Shown here: positions 43,901 to 49,132 of the stretch, piece after piece
Layout of the letters: each line of letters opens with the position of its first letter
Position numbering within the stretch: the first letter of the stretch is position 1
NCBI GenBank assembly: GCA_016490735.1
Contig: JAEMWC010000013.1
Location: 585,001-649,000 of the forward strand
DNA: 64,000 nt
Origin: Pachyseris speciosa
Lineage: Eukaryota; Cnidaria; Anthozoa; Scleractinia; Pachyseridae
Reading direction: 5' to 3'
The notes under the pieces: generated by a model
The model's database searches: none
What the model saw: only the letters and a program-made list of their open reading frames with translations
What the model was told of the DNA's origin: nothing
Program-made: the position numbers and the translations under genes

Positions 43901-45298
43901 CCATCCCTCCCTCCCCGCAAAAAAACCAACAACCCAAACAAAATAAAAGTACAAAACTCCAATAAAATGCAAGAGTGGTAGGATACAACTTTTATCGACC
44001 ACCAAAAAAAAAACTTGTTCAGAATCTTTCTGCACAAAAAAAGTCCACCAGAAGATTGCTACCCCAATAAAAGTCCCAAGCCGCAAATTTCAAATTTAAA
44101 AAAAAGGCCCTCACACCTCCCTGTCACTAATACATGTAAACCCAAATATCCCCCCTTCCCCTTCCTAGGGTATTATCTAGATATGATTGAAGGCTCTTGA
44201 AGCCATGATATTGACAGCATTTATACATGTGAAGTTATACATGTGTCCTCATTGTTCTATGTCAAGTTGCAATTCATGTCCATGCATATTCTTACCATCT
44301 GTAACCAGGTGCTTTTTTTTTTATTGCTTTTGGAAAACTGAACCACTACTTTTAGAGGGTCTCAATGGAGTTAATAGTCAGCCATCAAATGGCCAAAAAA
44401 AATGCTTCAGTGAGGTCAACCATCAACCGTCAAATGGCCAAACATTTAACCATCAAGTGTCAAAGACGCAATATTTTTACCTTCAAAAGAGCATGCCAAT
44501 TTTAACCGTCAGCTGTCAAAACAGCTTATTTTTTACAGTCAACCATCAAAGCGAACCCCCCCGCATGGAGACCCTCCCTTTAGGGCCTGTTTGGTTCTGA
44601 TATGGCTGTCAGCTTTTCAAAATAATTCTACATATGTAAAAAGTTAAATCAAGAGTTTTCATCTTTGGTGGTCATCTGCTTATCAAAGAAACTGGTAGAG
44701 AAACAACTGTTGATGGGGTTAAGTTCCAAGTTCCAAGTTCCTTCCCAATGTTATCTGAGTTAACAAAGACAGAACAGTGTTGTGTTACAGCTGAGTGTCA
44801 GAAGAAATATGAAGACTAATTAATACACTTTTGCTGTCAGGGTATTGTATTCTGTGTAGTTAAGAAATTGCTCACTTTGCATAATACATCCTAAAGCTTT
44901 TAATTTGTGTTGTACATAATTTATTTTACCCATCTCTCCAGGGCCAGTTATGTCCGGAATGAATCCATGGATAAACAAACAGGGAGATGGATGGATGGAA
45001 AAATGGATGACTGACTGACTGGCTTATAAATGTCAATGTCAGGGTATTAATTGTCATTTAAAGAAAAATGAATAATACTGGGGACAGTGAAATAGGCAAA
45101 AATGAATCTCTAAAGGTTCCAAACTTTACACTAGGCAGTGAAATCTCAGATTCAGAGGTTGGTGTTGGCCATTCTCCTTCTTTTAGAAACTTTAAGAGGA
45201 TCTCCTTTTTGACGGCACTGAAACTCTGCCCAATTTTGCTTACCATGTGTCAGCGTGGATAGGCAGTAAATGGAAATTAAGAGAGAAACCTGCCACAT
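3661..45298 (-). CDS. L1CAM: L1CAM/neuroglian-family cell adhesion molecule, complete, 19 coding exons
   Basis: Coding exons, in transcript order: 45298-45244, 43641-43309, 42626-42321, 37725-37614, 33704-33496, 32764-32614, 24164-24031, 19897-19607, 18497-18210, 17702-17394, 16650-16580, 16154-15819, 12060-11844, 10602-10306, 9319-9197, 6202-6011, 5237-5103, 4552-4471, 3856-3661. Every junction is GT-AG and phase-consistent; the sum is 3837 nt, or 1278 residues plus TAA. Domain order: signal peptide (1-19), Ig1 to Ig6 (about 20-627), five FNIII domains (about 627-1141), membrane helix (about 1155-1177), then a 101-residue tail. Each Ig domain has its Cys-Trp-Cys core. The tail holds FNEDGSF followed by FIEEY (residues 1254-1258), matching the ankyrin-binding motif of L1, NrCAM, neurofascin and neuroglian, and ends in TFV, a possible PDZ ligand. 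The family mediates homophilic and heterophilic adhesion at the plasma membrane and links to the ankyrin-spectrin cytoskeleton. The family call is very secure; which vertebrate paralogue it resembles most cannot be told, and a pre-duplication orthologue is expected. Confidence 0.96.
4217..4427. mobile_element. CCAAT-rich MITE family, decayed copy
   Basis: Contains CCGCGCTTGGCGCCGG, TGATTGGTTCGTTGCGCTGT and GCTCAGTTGAAAAC, matching the family seen intact at 49.1 and 59.1 kb. Lies in the last intron of the L1CAM-like gene. Confidence 0.6.
4471..4552 (-). CDS. L1CAM: L1CAM-like exon: membrane-proximal cytoplasmic tail
   Basis: 82-nt exon, phase 1 in, phase 2 out: [20 protein letters not shown]. 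The basic KRERKR next to the membrane could be a stop-transfer patch and a site for ERM-type binding, as proposed in L1. Confidence 0.93.
5103..5237 (-). CDS. L1CAM: L1CAM-like exon: transmembrane segment
   Basis: 135-nt phase 1-1 exon. It encodes about 23 hydrophobic residues (AWFIALLV to FVLY, residues 1155-1177), followed by [10 protein letters not shown]. The W-F-I start and G-KY after the helix are as in vertebrate L1. Acceptor at 5237 rather than 5235 is required by phase. Confidence 0.96.
5425..5930. repeat. Long (CAT/CAC)n trinucleotide repeat
   Basis: Imperfect ATC/ACC runs at 5425-5484 and 5628-5918 in the intron before the membrane exon. The frames read as poly-His or poly-Met and are not genes. 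Confidence 0.93.
6011..6202 (-). CDS. L1CAM: L1CAM-like exon: FNIII domain 5, second half
   Basis: 192-nt phase 1-1 exon: [27 protein letters not shown] and an acidic stalk rich in Pro and Glu before the membrane. Donor GTAAGT. Confidence 0.94.
6449..6737. mobile_element. CCAAT-rich MITE family copy
   Basis: Starts AGAGCGGTTTTCTGTTAAGT and ends CTGAATTGATTCAGCTCTA; interior has CCCGCGCTTTGCACCGG and TGATTGGCTCACTG as in the other copies. Intronic. Confidence 0.68.
7004..8202. mobile_element. Outer MITE interrupted by piggyBac-like copy 1
   Basis: Left end ATAGACCTTTTTCATAATGG and right end, reversed, ATAGACCCTCTTCATAATGG form about 70-bp inverted repeats that continue through AATTATTCTTTTGT and TTAGCCCTACTA. 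Without the 1-kb insert it would be about 190 bp. Confidence 0.8.
7085..8089. mobile_element. piggyBac-like non-autonomous element, copy 1
   Basis: Flanked by TTAA on both sides (7081-7084, 8090-8093). Terminal inverted repeats start CCCATTGGCACCCG and, from the other end, CCCATTGACTACCG. About 1.0 kb with no transposase domain in any frame. TTAA target and CCC ends are typical of piggyBac. Inserted inside another MITE (7004-8202). Confidence 0.85.
8945..9015 (+). mobile_element. tRNA-like SINE fragment, second type
   Basis: CTCCTGTAGCTCAGTGGTAGAG followed by GAAGGTTCGGCTC resembles box A and a decayed box B with a different head from the Thr-type SINE. Not a functional tRNA: the stems do not close. 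Confidence 0.55.
9197..9319 (-). CDS. L1CAM: L1CAM-like exon: FNIII domain 5, first half
   Basis: 123-nt phase 1-1 exon: [20 protein letters not shown] followed by [14 protein letters not shown]. Divergent FNIII-5, as is usual in this family. Confidence 0.93.
9790..10001. mobile_element. Foldback MITE, about 212 bp
   Basis: Left ACTTGCCAAAAATCAGCAT pairs with right ATGCTGATTTTTGGCAAGT, and the arms continue through GAGTC...TTCTAAATTTTACT, so nearly the whole element is one hairpin. Confidence 0.82.
10306..10602 (-). CDS. L1CAM: L1CAM-like exon: FNIII domain 4
   Basis: Phase 1-1 exon of 297 nt: [20 protein letters not shown], then [11 protein letters not shown] and SKGWGES. A complete FNIII domain. 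Confidence 0.95.
11478..11600. mobile_element. CCAAT-rich MITE, truncated by a SINE
   Basis: AGAGCAGTTTTCAATTGAGT and GTAAAACCAAAACCAAAG are the left end of the family; sequence breaks into the SINE leader after CACACATCGCAATG. Confidence 0.75.
11603..11810 (+). mobile_element. tRNA-derived SINE, copy 2
   Basis: Head from about 11610 (GGCTTGTTAGCTCAGTTGG) to 11684, same hairpin and tail as at position 1. Its tail ends about 30 bp from the splice donor of the FNIII-3 exon (11843). It truncates a CCAAT-rich MITE starting at about 11478. Confidence 0.88.
11844..12060 (-). CDS. L1CAM: L1CAM-like exon: rest of FNIII 3, with multibasic site
   Basis: 217-nt exon, phase 0 in, phase 1 out. It encodes [18 protein letters not shown] and closes with [16 protein letters not shown] and GGEGPAS, the FNIII F-G region. 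KRRRR (residues 877-881) is at 12013-12027. Confidence 0.95.
12148..12640. mobile_element. CCAAT-rich MITE, one and a half copies in tandem
   Basis: First copy begins GAGCGATTCTCAATCGAGTG and ends near CAAACCACTTTATTC (12410); a second interior (GCGCAGTGAGCCAATCAGAA) follows directly. CCAATCA and its reverse occur several times. Confidence 0.75.
12770..13120 (+). mobile_element. tRNA-derived SINE, copy 3, with duplicated leader
   Basis: Best-preserved head: GGCTTGT at about 12920 pairs with ACAAGCC at about 12993 as a 7-bp acceptor stem, with intact box A and box B. The loop reads CCGGTAT in sister copies, giving anticodon GGT (Thr). The leader (TATATTCA...CACTCACGG) is partly duplicated at 12779-12890. 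Confidence 0.88.
13219..14757 (-). pseudogene. Non-LTR retrotransposon, 5'-truncated reverse transcriptase
   Basis: Minus-strand frame 14473-13550 encodes the RT core: [22 protein letters not shown] (the catalytic A/Y-X-D-D box) and YLGSIIS, then the thumb/C-terminal region RRILGVSW and LGHVIHM. Upstream to 14757 the RT continues ([19 protein letters not shown]) but contains a TGA where the family reads Gly before FRKGRSC, so the copy is dead. The 3' end carries an AATAAAGTT stretch and a (GTT)n tail at about 13221-13245. Resembles RTE/Jockey-group proteins; clade not certain. Confidence 0.87.
13391..13454. repeat. (CA)n and (CATTA)n microsatellite
   Basis: CACACACA run followed by four CATTA units, just outside or within the tail region of the RT remnant. 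Confidence 0.9.
14756..14806. repeat. (CA)n microsatellite
   Basis: CGCACGCA followed by about twenty CA units, at the 5' truncation point of the RT remnant. Confidence 0.92.
14830..15010 (-). pseudogene. Non-LTR retrotransposon C-terminal fragment (minus)
   Basis: Minus strand reads [20 protein letters not shown] then [14 protein letters not shown], the usual C-terminal end of LINE reverse-transcriptase proteins. Confidence 0.7.
15012..15180 (+). pseudogene. Non-LTR retrotransposon C-terminal fragment (plus)
   Basis: Plus strand reads [20 protein letters not shown] then [10 protein letters not shown], a second LINE C-terminal signature in opposite orientation to its neighbour, followed by the AT-rich tail and an (ATT)n run. 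Confidence 0.68.
15189..15260. repeat. (ATT)n microsatellite
   Basis: CATCATCATC then about 20 ATT units, at the tail of a LINE fragment. Confidence 0.92.
15341..15679. mobile_element. MITE related to the one at 40.1 kb
   Basis: Same interior style (CCAGGACTTTCAAGG, CATGACTTTCC) and similar ends, GGATTCGTACAC and GTATGATCCCTG. More diverged. Confidence 0.68.
15819..16154 (-). CDS. L1CAM: L1CAM-like exon: rest of FNIII 2 and start of FNIII 3
   Basis: 336-nt phase 0-0 exon. [15 protein letters not shown] is the L1-family FNIII-2 signature. FNIII-3 begins after [14 protein letters not shown] and reads VELTWRPV, with the exon ending SVDGYR. Confidence 0.95.
16580..16650 (-). CDS. L1CAM: L1CAM-like exon: FNIII domain 2, first part
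   Basis: 71-nt exon encoding [14 protein letters not shown] and LAIAWE; the P-NLRG string is the conserved start of FNIII-2 in L1, NrCAM and neuroglian. Phase 1 in, phase 0 out. Confidence 0.93.
16865..17095 (+). mobile_element. SINE family B, copy 1
   Basis: tRNA-like start (TTGGCATAGGGGTCAGGCTA, box B GGGTTCGATTCCCGG) then a conserved body with TGTGGGTTGAGTTTGTTG and TTTTTCTCCGGGTACTCCGG. Shared with 17742-18030 and 61955-62205. Confidence 0.78.
17394..17702 (-). CDS. L1CAM: L1CAM-like exon: FNIII domain 1
   Basis: Phase 1-1 exon of 309 nt starting [11 protein letters not shown], the usual FNIII opening, with TSLTWITG and the [10 protein letters not shown] turn typical of L1-family FNIII-1. 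Potential N-glycosylation sites include NRST, NATI and NMTG. Confidence 0.95.
17742..18030 (+). mobile_element. SINE family B, copy 2
   Basis: Same body as the copy at 16.9 kb: TGTGGGTTGAGTTTGTTG and a CTCCGGCGACTCTGG variant of the core. It sits just upstream, in gene orientation, of the FNIII-1 exon. Confidence 0.78.
18210..18497 (-). CDS. L1CAM: L1CAM-like exon: Ig domain 6
   Basis: Phase 1-1 exon of 288 nt. Motifs: [25 protein letters not shown] and [11 protein letters not shown]. Acceptor choice at 18497 is fixed by phase (A plus AG gives Lys). Confidence 0.94.
18600..18680. repeat. G-rich simple region
   Basis: Runs of four to six G (GGGTGGGGTATAGGGGGTGA and following). With 19190-19400 it forms a G/C-biased intronic tract. 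Confidence 0.7.
18745..19170 (+). mobile_element. tRNA-like SINE, third type
   Basis: GGGCAGTGGTAGAGCACTGG and GCGGGTTCAAACCCC give a tRNA-type head at about 18750-18812; a long body follows, ending in an ATT-rich tail. Head and tail layout is SINE-like; body not matched elsewhere in the window. Confidence 0.6.
19607..19897 (-). CDS. L1CAM: L1CAM-like exon: Ig domain 5
   Basis: Phase 1-1 exon of 291 nt. Core motifs are [20 protein letters not shown] and [12 protein letters not shown]. Acceptor TTTTACAG; donor GTAAGA. Confidence 0.94.
20106..20262 (+). mobile_element. tRNA-derived SINE, diverged copy
   Basis: Box A region CTCAGTTGATTA and box B GGGTTCAAACC, then CTGAATTTTCAG hairpin and the tail motif AAATTGCGTTCACAACTGC. 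Diverged in the acceptor stem. Confidence 0.75.
21240..22440. mobile_element. TIR element, about 1.2 kb
   Basis: Left AAAGACCCATGTTCATCCAA and right, reversed, AAAGACCTGTGTTCATCCAA, extending through GACAC/GAGGC and TTGCG. Open frames at 21689-21987 (minus) match no domain I know. Confidence 0.78.
22710..22890 (+). mobile_element. tRNA-derived SINE, copy 4
   Basis: Head GGCTTGTTAGCTCAGTTGG at about 22727, with a 3-bp insertion in the D arm and box B GGGTTCAACTG; tail as in the other copies. Confidence 0.82.
23006..24019. mobile_element. piggyBac-like non-autonomous element, copy 2
   Basis: Same orientation and near-identical to copy 1, TTAA at 23002-23005 and 24020-24023. Its right end lies 7 bp inside the intron from the splice donor of the Ig4 exon (24031). 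Confidence 0.88.
24031..24164 (-). CDS. L1CAM: L1CAM-like exon: Ig domain 4, second half
   Basis: 134-nt exon, phase 2 in, phase 1 out, encoding [15 protein letters not shown] and [12 protein letters not shown], the second Ig4 cysteine. Donor GTAAGTA at 24030-24024 is followed directly by the TTAA and terminal repeat of a transposon (23006-24019). Confidence 0.92.
24312..24400. repeat. Poly-C and (CT)n tract
   Basis: CCCCACCCC run, then about ten CT units at 24357-24378. On the transcribed strand it is poly-G and GA-rich. Confidence 0.85.
24462..24701. mobile_element. MITE, 240 bp with about 55-bp TIRs
   Basis: ATTGCCTAGTTTCATACTGT at the left and ATTGCCTGGTTTCATACCGT from the right, continuing GAGGTACTGGGT and TTTCGCGGACAA. 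Confidence 0.83.
24910..25130. mobile_element. MITE, about 220 bp foldback
   Basis: Left TTTTTCTGTGGGACTGTTGA and right, reversed, ATTTTCTGTGGGATCGTTGA; arms continue GACTCG and TTGATCAAACT/TTGATTGAACT. Confidence 0.78.
25370..25450. repeat. Palindromic (AAT)n(ATT)n microsatellite
   Basis: About 13 AAT units followed directly by about 13 ATT units, so the tract can form a long hairpin. Confidence 0.93.
25843..26867. mobile_element. piggyBac-like non-autonomous element, copy 3 (inverted)
   Basis: TTAA at 25839-25842 and 26868-26871; orientation opposite to copies 1 and 2. It split a repeat whose halves, GACAGGCTTTTTCTG and TAAACGAAAGTTA, now flank it. Open frames inside match the same fragments in the other copies but no known domain. 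Confidence 0.87.
26880..27420. repeat. Degenerate repeat unit of about 0.55 kb, first copy
   Basis: Markers GGGCAAGAAAAAGG, TCTTCGCTCGGTGTTTATTC and GAATTACACAA recur at 27540-28020, 29160-29290 and 30290-30610. Open frames here are shared repeat fragments without a domain. Confidence 0.7.
27825..28160. repeat. Left arm of a long inverted repeat
   Basis: GGCATTCAGTAAATATTGTA through CTATGACAGCGCTC, TGATCATTTTCAGTCGCTC and AAACAGGAAACTTTCGCTTA is repeated inverted at 31690-32062 with few differences. Confidence 0.84.
28140..29172. repeat. Inner inverted repeat with CAGACTG runs
   Basis: 28140-28325 (CACGGTCATGATAAAACGCA, tandem GCAGACTGCAGACCG, TTTGGTGACATTGCAATGG) reappears inverted at 28985-29172 with expanded poly-T at 29067-29091. 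Spacer about 660 bp. Confidence 0.78.
30290..30720. repeat. Degenerate repeat unit, later copy
   Basis: GCTCTTCGCTCGGTGTTCAT, GTTGCGAGGATGAACCCGCT and TATTAAACGAAATTGACAG match the unit at 26.9 kb. Confidence 0.7.
30762..31601. mobile_element. TIR element, about 840 bp
   Basis: Left TACCGTATTTACCCGTGTAT and the right end in reverse are the same for about 27 bp, through AAGTCGA. TA at both margins suggests a Tc1/mariner-type target. No transposase frame. Confidence 0.85.
31690..32062. repeat. Right arm of a long inverted repeat
   Basis: Reverse complement of 27825-28160, ending ...CAATATTTACTGAATGCC. The arms bound about 4.2 kb of repeat-rich DNA. No transposase seen between them. Confidence 0.84.
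32614..32764 (-). CDS. L1CAM: L1CAM-like exon: Ig domain 4, first half
   Basis: 151-nt exon, phase 1 in, phase 2 out. It encodes [15 protein letters not shown], then [11 protein letters not shown] and ILWYKDG. Donor chosen at GTATGT (32613); a GT at 32647 would also give phase 2 but would cut the tryptophan codon and lose WYKDG, so it is less likely. Confidence 0.86.
33496..33704 (-). CDS. L1CAM: L1CAM-like exon: Ig domain 3, second half
   Basis: 209-nt exon, phase 2 in and phase 1 out. It begins [14 protein letters not shown] and ends past [14 protein letters not shown], giving the Ig3 tryptophan and second cysteine. IIWKK is a characteristic L1-family Ig3 string. Confidence 0.94.
34010..35570 (-). 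pseudogene. Non-LTR retrotransposon C-terminal remnant with (TTAC)n tail
   Basis: Minus-strand frames, shifted against each other, contain CRLCQKT...VSGC (decayed C-terminal zinc motif), [31 protein letters not shown] and [15 protein letters not shown] then [17 protein letters not shown]. These are the C-terminal endonuclease-type region of R2/Dong-like or related elements. The 3' end is the tetranucleotide run at 34012-34036. Multiple frameshifts and stops. Confidence 0.72.
34012..34036. repeat. (GTAA)n tetranucleotide tail
   Basis: Six copies of GTAA/AAGT that form the 3' tail of the minus-strand LINE remnant. Confidence 0.88.
35645..35735 (-). mobile_element. tRNA-like fragment
   Basis: Minus-strand GTGGTCAAGAGGTCATTGTT and GGATTCGACTCCTA have tRNA D-arm and T-arm character. 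Too decayed for a working tRNA; likely a SINE head. Confidence 0.4.
35740..37610. other. Intron sequence without recognised features
   Basis: AT-rich single-copy-looking intron of the L1CAM-like gene between the LINE remnant and the Ig3 exon. No frame, repeat or RNA gene recognised. Confidence 0.5.
37614..37725 (-). CDS. L1CAM: L1CAM-like exon: Ig domain 3, first half
   Basis: 112-nt exon, phase 1 in and phase 2 out, with the [10 protein letters not shown] linker and the first Ig3 cysteine in LYCLAIGR. The split codon (AG plus A) restores Arg at the join to the next exon. Donor GTGGGT is a weaker but acceptable site. Confidence 0.9.
37815..37902. repeat. Palindromic (AAT)n(ATT)n microsatellite
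   Basis: About ten AAT units then about eighteen ATT units in the intron between Ig2 and Ig3. Confidence 0.93.
40057..40377. mobile_element. MITE inserted in the gypsy remnant, TSD TCCAAA
   Basis: Begins CAGGGTTCATAC and ends GTGCGAACCCTG; flanked by TCCAAA on both sides (40051-40056, 40378-40383). Interior rich in CAAGGACTTTCAAGG. The gypsy reading resumes across it. Confidence 0.87.
41011..41946. mobile_element. MITE inserted in the gypsy remnant, TSD TATAGAT
   Basis: Terminal inverted repeats GGTATCGAATGGTCC and its reverse; 7-bp duplication TATAGAT at 41004-41010 and 41947-41953. About 936 bp; interior repeats TGCTCGC. Confidence 0.87.
42321..42626 (-). CDS. L1CAM: L1CAM-like exon: Ig domain 2
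   Basis: Phase 1-1 exon of 306 nt with a whole Ig domain: [15 protein letters not shown] and [13 protein letters not shown] give the Cys-Trp-Cys set. In L1 proteins Ig1 to Ig4 fold back into a horseshoe; the short Ig1-Ig2 spacing here would allow that. A decayed gypsy element lies just downstream in the next intron. Confidence 0.94.
43309..43641 (-). CDS. L1CAM: L1CAM-like exon: Ig domain 1
   Basis: Phase 1-1 exon of 333 nt encoding a whole Ig domain. It shows VLPCG, the core WTW and GTYQCFVED, so both cysteines and the tryptophan are present. Donor is GTAAGG, acceptor TTTTCAG. The domain starts close to the signal peptide, as in other L1 proteins. Confidence 0.94.
44350..44580. repeat. Short-period repeat with inverted ends
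   Basis: AACCATCAA(A/G)TGGCCAAA-like blocks repeat about every 35-60 bp between AGAGGGTCTC at 44355 and GAGACCCTCC at 44568, suggesting a small MITE. Confidence 0.6.
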
Positions 45299-45320
45299 GG
45301 CTGGAACTGAATGGAAATGC
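45244..45320 (-). CDS. L1CAM: L1CAM-like exon 1 of CDS: 5'UTR end, start codon, signal peptide
   Basis: The acceptor (polypyrimidine then CAG) precedes base 45320. The ATG is at 45298-45296 in a GCC-ATG-T context, followed by a hydrophobic stretch beginning [14 protein letters not shown] and ending THG. Exon ends in phase 1 at 45244 before GTAAGC. A longer open frame upstream (MFFLF...) runs through the splice acceptor, so it is intronic and not the start. Bases 45299-45320 are 5'UTR. Confidence 0.88.
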
Positions 45321-45329
45321 CTGAAAAGA

Positions 45330-46920
45330 AAGAACATAAATTATTGTGATTTAGATAGCGACTCCAAAGGATTTAATTTAATTGCTACCACTGGACAGCC
45401 TAATAAACTGTGAGACCACACTACTTCTTAGGAACTTAATCAGAAATGCACTGTAGTTACATGTATGTTATGATTTCTTCTTTAGAGAAACTAAATACAC
45501 AACTTTTCAAATGAATGTTAAATTTTGGGATGACTTCCTGTTATCCATAGGTTCTTATGGCTAACACTGTAATGCAGCCTCAGGGGTGACTGGCTAAATA
45601 CATTTTTTGCAAAATCCTAGTGATTCTTCCAGTGGAAGCCTTTGTCCGGAAGTTGTTTACAGAACGGTAAAGTTTTTTTTTCTGTTTTCTATGGAAAATG
45701 AAAGTTTGGATTTCTGTAGCACTATAATTTCTTACGAACAGTAAGTTATATGTCCCTTCAGAAAGCGTCCCTTCAATAGAAAATGGCTGAGTAATACAGA
45801 ATGCATTGCCTCACGTATACGAATTTCATAGTTGCGTACTCGATCAATATAAAATTTATAACCATATAACGTAGTACATGTAGCATGTAGTAACATAAAT
45901 GTAGGTAGAAAGTGTCGGTTTACAAAATAAATACTTGAAAAATGTGTGCTTAGAAGCTTAACCTTATTTACACATGCTACACAAACGCAATTTTCTGTCA
46001 AATTAATTTCCAAGACGCCTTGTTCAAATTTACCCTCACGGAACAGACAATTCATATGCAATCTTTGAACCGAAGAGCTTGTTTCAGCTTTGAAAATGTG
46101 AGTATGACGGTGCATTTGGCTATCGAATCAATCTCTAGAAAGGTTTAAAGCTTAAAACCACGATCGTTCATAGAACTCTGAGCTACGATTTCAACACTGA
46201 CGGTATAGCTCGAAAGCCAACGGACCATGAAGATGCCAAATCGTGAGCAACTTGTCAACAGTTTCGAGTTCACGGATCAAGCACTGTGTACGTTCTTTAC
46301 GACTTTCATTAACTGATCAATGAATTTCTTTCTCGAAGGAAACGTCACAGGAAAGCTTTACGAATTGTTACGTCCGAAAATAGACATTAATTTGAAGAGA
46401 TGCAGCTACCTCCGACGAAGCTTTTATTCAAAAAGGTCAGTGTTGAAAGATACTCTATGCCACAATAAAGTGGAGCTTAAATAAAGATCTATTTACTTTT
46501 AGTGGAAGAAAATTGAAATCTGTCGTTAAGCCTTTTAATGCGTAACCTGAAACTGCTCATTGTTAAACGAAAAACGCCGCTATAACAAATGCAAGTTTGT
46601 GAATTTCCTCGTTGAAATTGACAAGCTCGGCACGCTGTACAAGCTTGAAGAAGCTAAAAGTCCAGCAAGAGAAATTCGGTGCGACATTAGTAAAGAAATC
46701 TAGGAATGACACAAGAATTTAGGACCCCTTGTGAATTAAACAAAAGAGTTATATACAGTAACTAACAATGTAAGCTGAAAATTTTGGTCATGCCAATTCA
46801 GATCGATTTTACCATGACTCGATCGAATCCTTTCAAGCTCCAAAACAGAATTACAATGTTAAACTTACCAAAGTTATTATTTTACCTTCGAGAACGAATC
46901 ATAATAAGTCTCCATATATC
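45330..46920. other. First intron region, no recognised features
   Basis: Between the probable 5'UTR exon and the signal-peptide exon. Open frames (for example 45732-46115 minus) show no domain or homologous repeat. Confidence 0.5.
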
Positions 46921-46924
46921 TTAC

Positions 46925-47016
46925 CTTATCACTGGCCCCTGTGAGTGACTTAGTTATGTATCCAATTAAAATCCGATCCGAAGAGAAGCACAACTCGTGC
47001 AAGATTCTGCCGCAAA
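46925..47016 (-). other. Probable non-coding 5' exon of the L1CAM-like gene
   Basis: On the minus strand this 92-nt stretch is bounded by a good acceptor (TTGTTTTTCAG) and a near-perfect donor (ATAAG then GTAAGATA). It has no ATG, as expected for a 5'UTR exon joined to 45320. The transcription start and any earlier exon were not identified. Inferred from splice signals only. Confidence 0.5.
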
Positions 47017-48479
47017 CTGAAAAACAACGGTTAATAAATGTAGAAATGTGCATAGCATTTTGGGCTGGGCGCGACAATGGTCACGTGAACTAAACGTCAC
47101 TTATTTGCATTACACAGAATATTTCTCATATTTTCCTGTATTATTCGATGTTATTTTGAGAGCTGACAGCTACAATTACCCACTCACAAAATAGATCATC
47201 ACCTTCTTCAAGAACACACGATACGATGATAGACGACTTCATCTATGCTAATTTCATAGCGACATTTTTTTTCTCGTTGAAAACTAAGCATTTATTCGTC
47301 GAGGGAAAGAAATTATTTGCTCGGATGATATTTTCTCATTAATGAGTTTTTACTCTTTGCAAGCTACTGTCTTGGTAATCCCTAATACTCAAGATTGTAA
47401 GTTTTAGAAGATATCGAACCGCAATCCTAGTAGACGCGTTTTTAAAATCATCAGGATTTTCGGCAAGTCTTTTGTTCGTCTTTTTTACAGTATATTTTTG
47501 GTAGTTTCCATTTATGGGTACAAACAAATACGTGATTTAAACATGAAACGTCAAGGATATGAATATTGCAGTTTTTATGGCTTAGCTTCTTATTTTCTTT
47601 TCGATTTGATGAAACAGGATCTGGCAAATTGCAGTTTTCTTGTATATACATGCAGTTTGTCAGCGAAAACCTGGGAAGTTTAGGAGAAAATTAAACCAAT
47701 TTGGACAAAGAAAAGCAGACTGGACTGTGGCTAGAAGAAAATTAACATCTTTGTTTATACATTTTTTGGAAAACAAATTCCACGGAAATTATTCGAAGAT
47801 ATTAGACTCTGAAAAAACCTTCGTCTGAACCCTCAATCACGCTATAGCAAACGCATGGAGATGAAACCTTTTAGCACACCGGCGCGCAGAAAAGATACAA
47901 ACAATTATTAACGCGGTTATTTAGACATGTGATGTCACAGGAAGGATGGGTGTCTCACCGCCATTCAACCCACCGCTACAGCACTCAATCATACGTCACT
48001 CGTAAGTGGGGGATAAGTATGCGATTTGCATTACGTCACGCAATCTCAATGACTATTCCTTCGGTCACGCTGACGAGGACGCTGTTTTAGAAACGAGTCT
48101 GTTAAATTTCTGATTTAATTGCTTCTGTTACGAGACGATATTTTCAGAAGATCATTCCTTGGGTTTTAATTTCGCGGTTAACAGCAAATAACACATATAT
48201 TGTCCTTTATGAATGGCAAGAAATTCCCTCACCGCAACGATAATCGTAAGGTATATCATGATAAATAAGAAATAATTATGCCACAAAACATATCAAGGTT
48301 CTTGCTATTTGAACGATATTTGTCAAATGAACCAGTTGCGGTTCGCCAGTCAATTGTCTAAAACGCCAACGCCCTGAAATTATACGGCGGCGGAGTTTTT
48401 CACTTCATTGAAGCGTATCTCATTTGCTTCTGCTCGCAGCCGATTCAATACACAGACCGATTATATTAACCGCACAGTT

Positions 48480-48730
48480 TCGAAAGGAGCGGTTCCCCGA
48501 AAGTAACGCGGTGAAGAAACAACTGACAACGCTTAAGAAATCATTGAAAGAGAAAATGTGCTTATTCCGCTGTTGACAGGTTGTCTTGGTTTATACCACA
48601 GAAAGTTTTTCTTTTAGCTACGCAAAAGTAACGGCTGCCCGATAGAAGCGGCCCCTTAGGTCTGCTAATTCCGAAAGTATCGGAGACCACCACTTTCGGA
48701 ACTCGGTAATCAGATTAAAATCCCAGCGCT
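48480..48730. repeat. Diverged duplicate, copy A
   Basis: ACAACGCTTAAGA, TGCTTATTCCGC and GTCTGCTAATTCCGAAA recur in order at 49740-50040. Nature unknown. Confidence 0.6.
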
Positions 48731-49080
48731 TTTCACCAGAAATTCACTCTAATGAGGTTTTAATGAACTCAAGGTAAACAGCGGCTCTGCAGAAAAAGAA
48801 AACTGACATTGCATCAACCATAATTTTCACGCGCTCAGTTTTGAACAACGAAACTATGACGGCTTAAAAAGGGAGCATTGTAGCATGTTCCAGGCGCGCT
48901 CCGTTTCCTATCTGAACGTCTGGAACAGCCAAAGGCATCGTTTTCACGATAGCACCCGTGTTTGTCCGAATTTAGTGATGTCCGCGGACTGCGGGTCCAT
49001 CCCGCGGGCTTTGCAAGGGATGCGCGCTTGTAAGTGTGCTTTCCCCTAACGCGGCTTCAATTCAAAGTAGCGTTAAGCCA

Positions 49081-49099
49081 AGAGCGGTTTTCCATTGAG

Positions 49100-49132
<33 letters not shown>

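Noticed and set aside
45299..45337. Upstream Met (MFFLFRHF...) as the start of the L1CAM-like protein
   Set aside because: It lies across the CTTTTCAG splice acceptor, so it is intronic; the Met at 45298 directly precedes a normal signal peptide.
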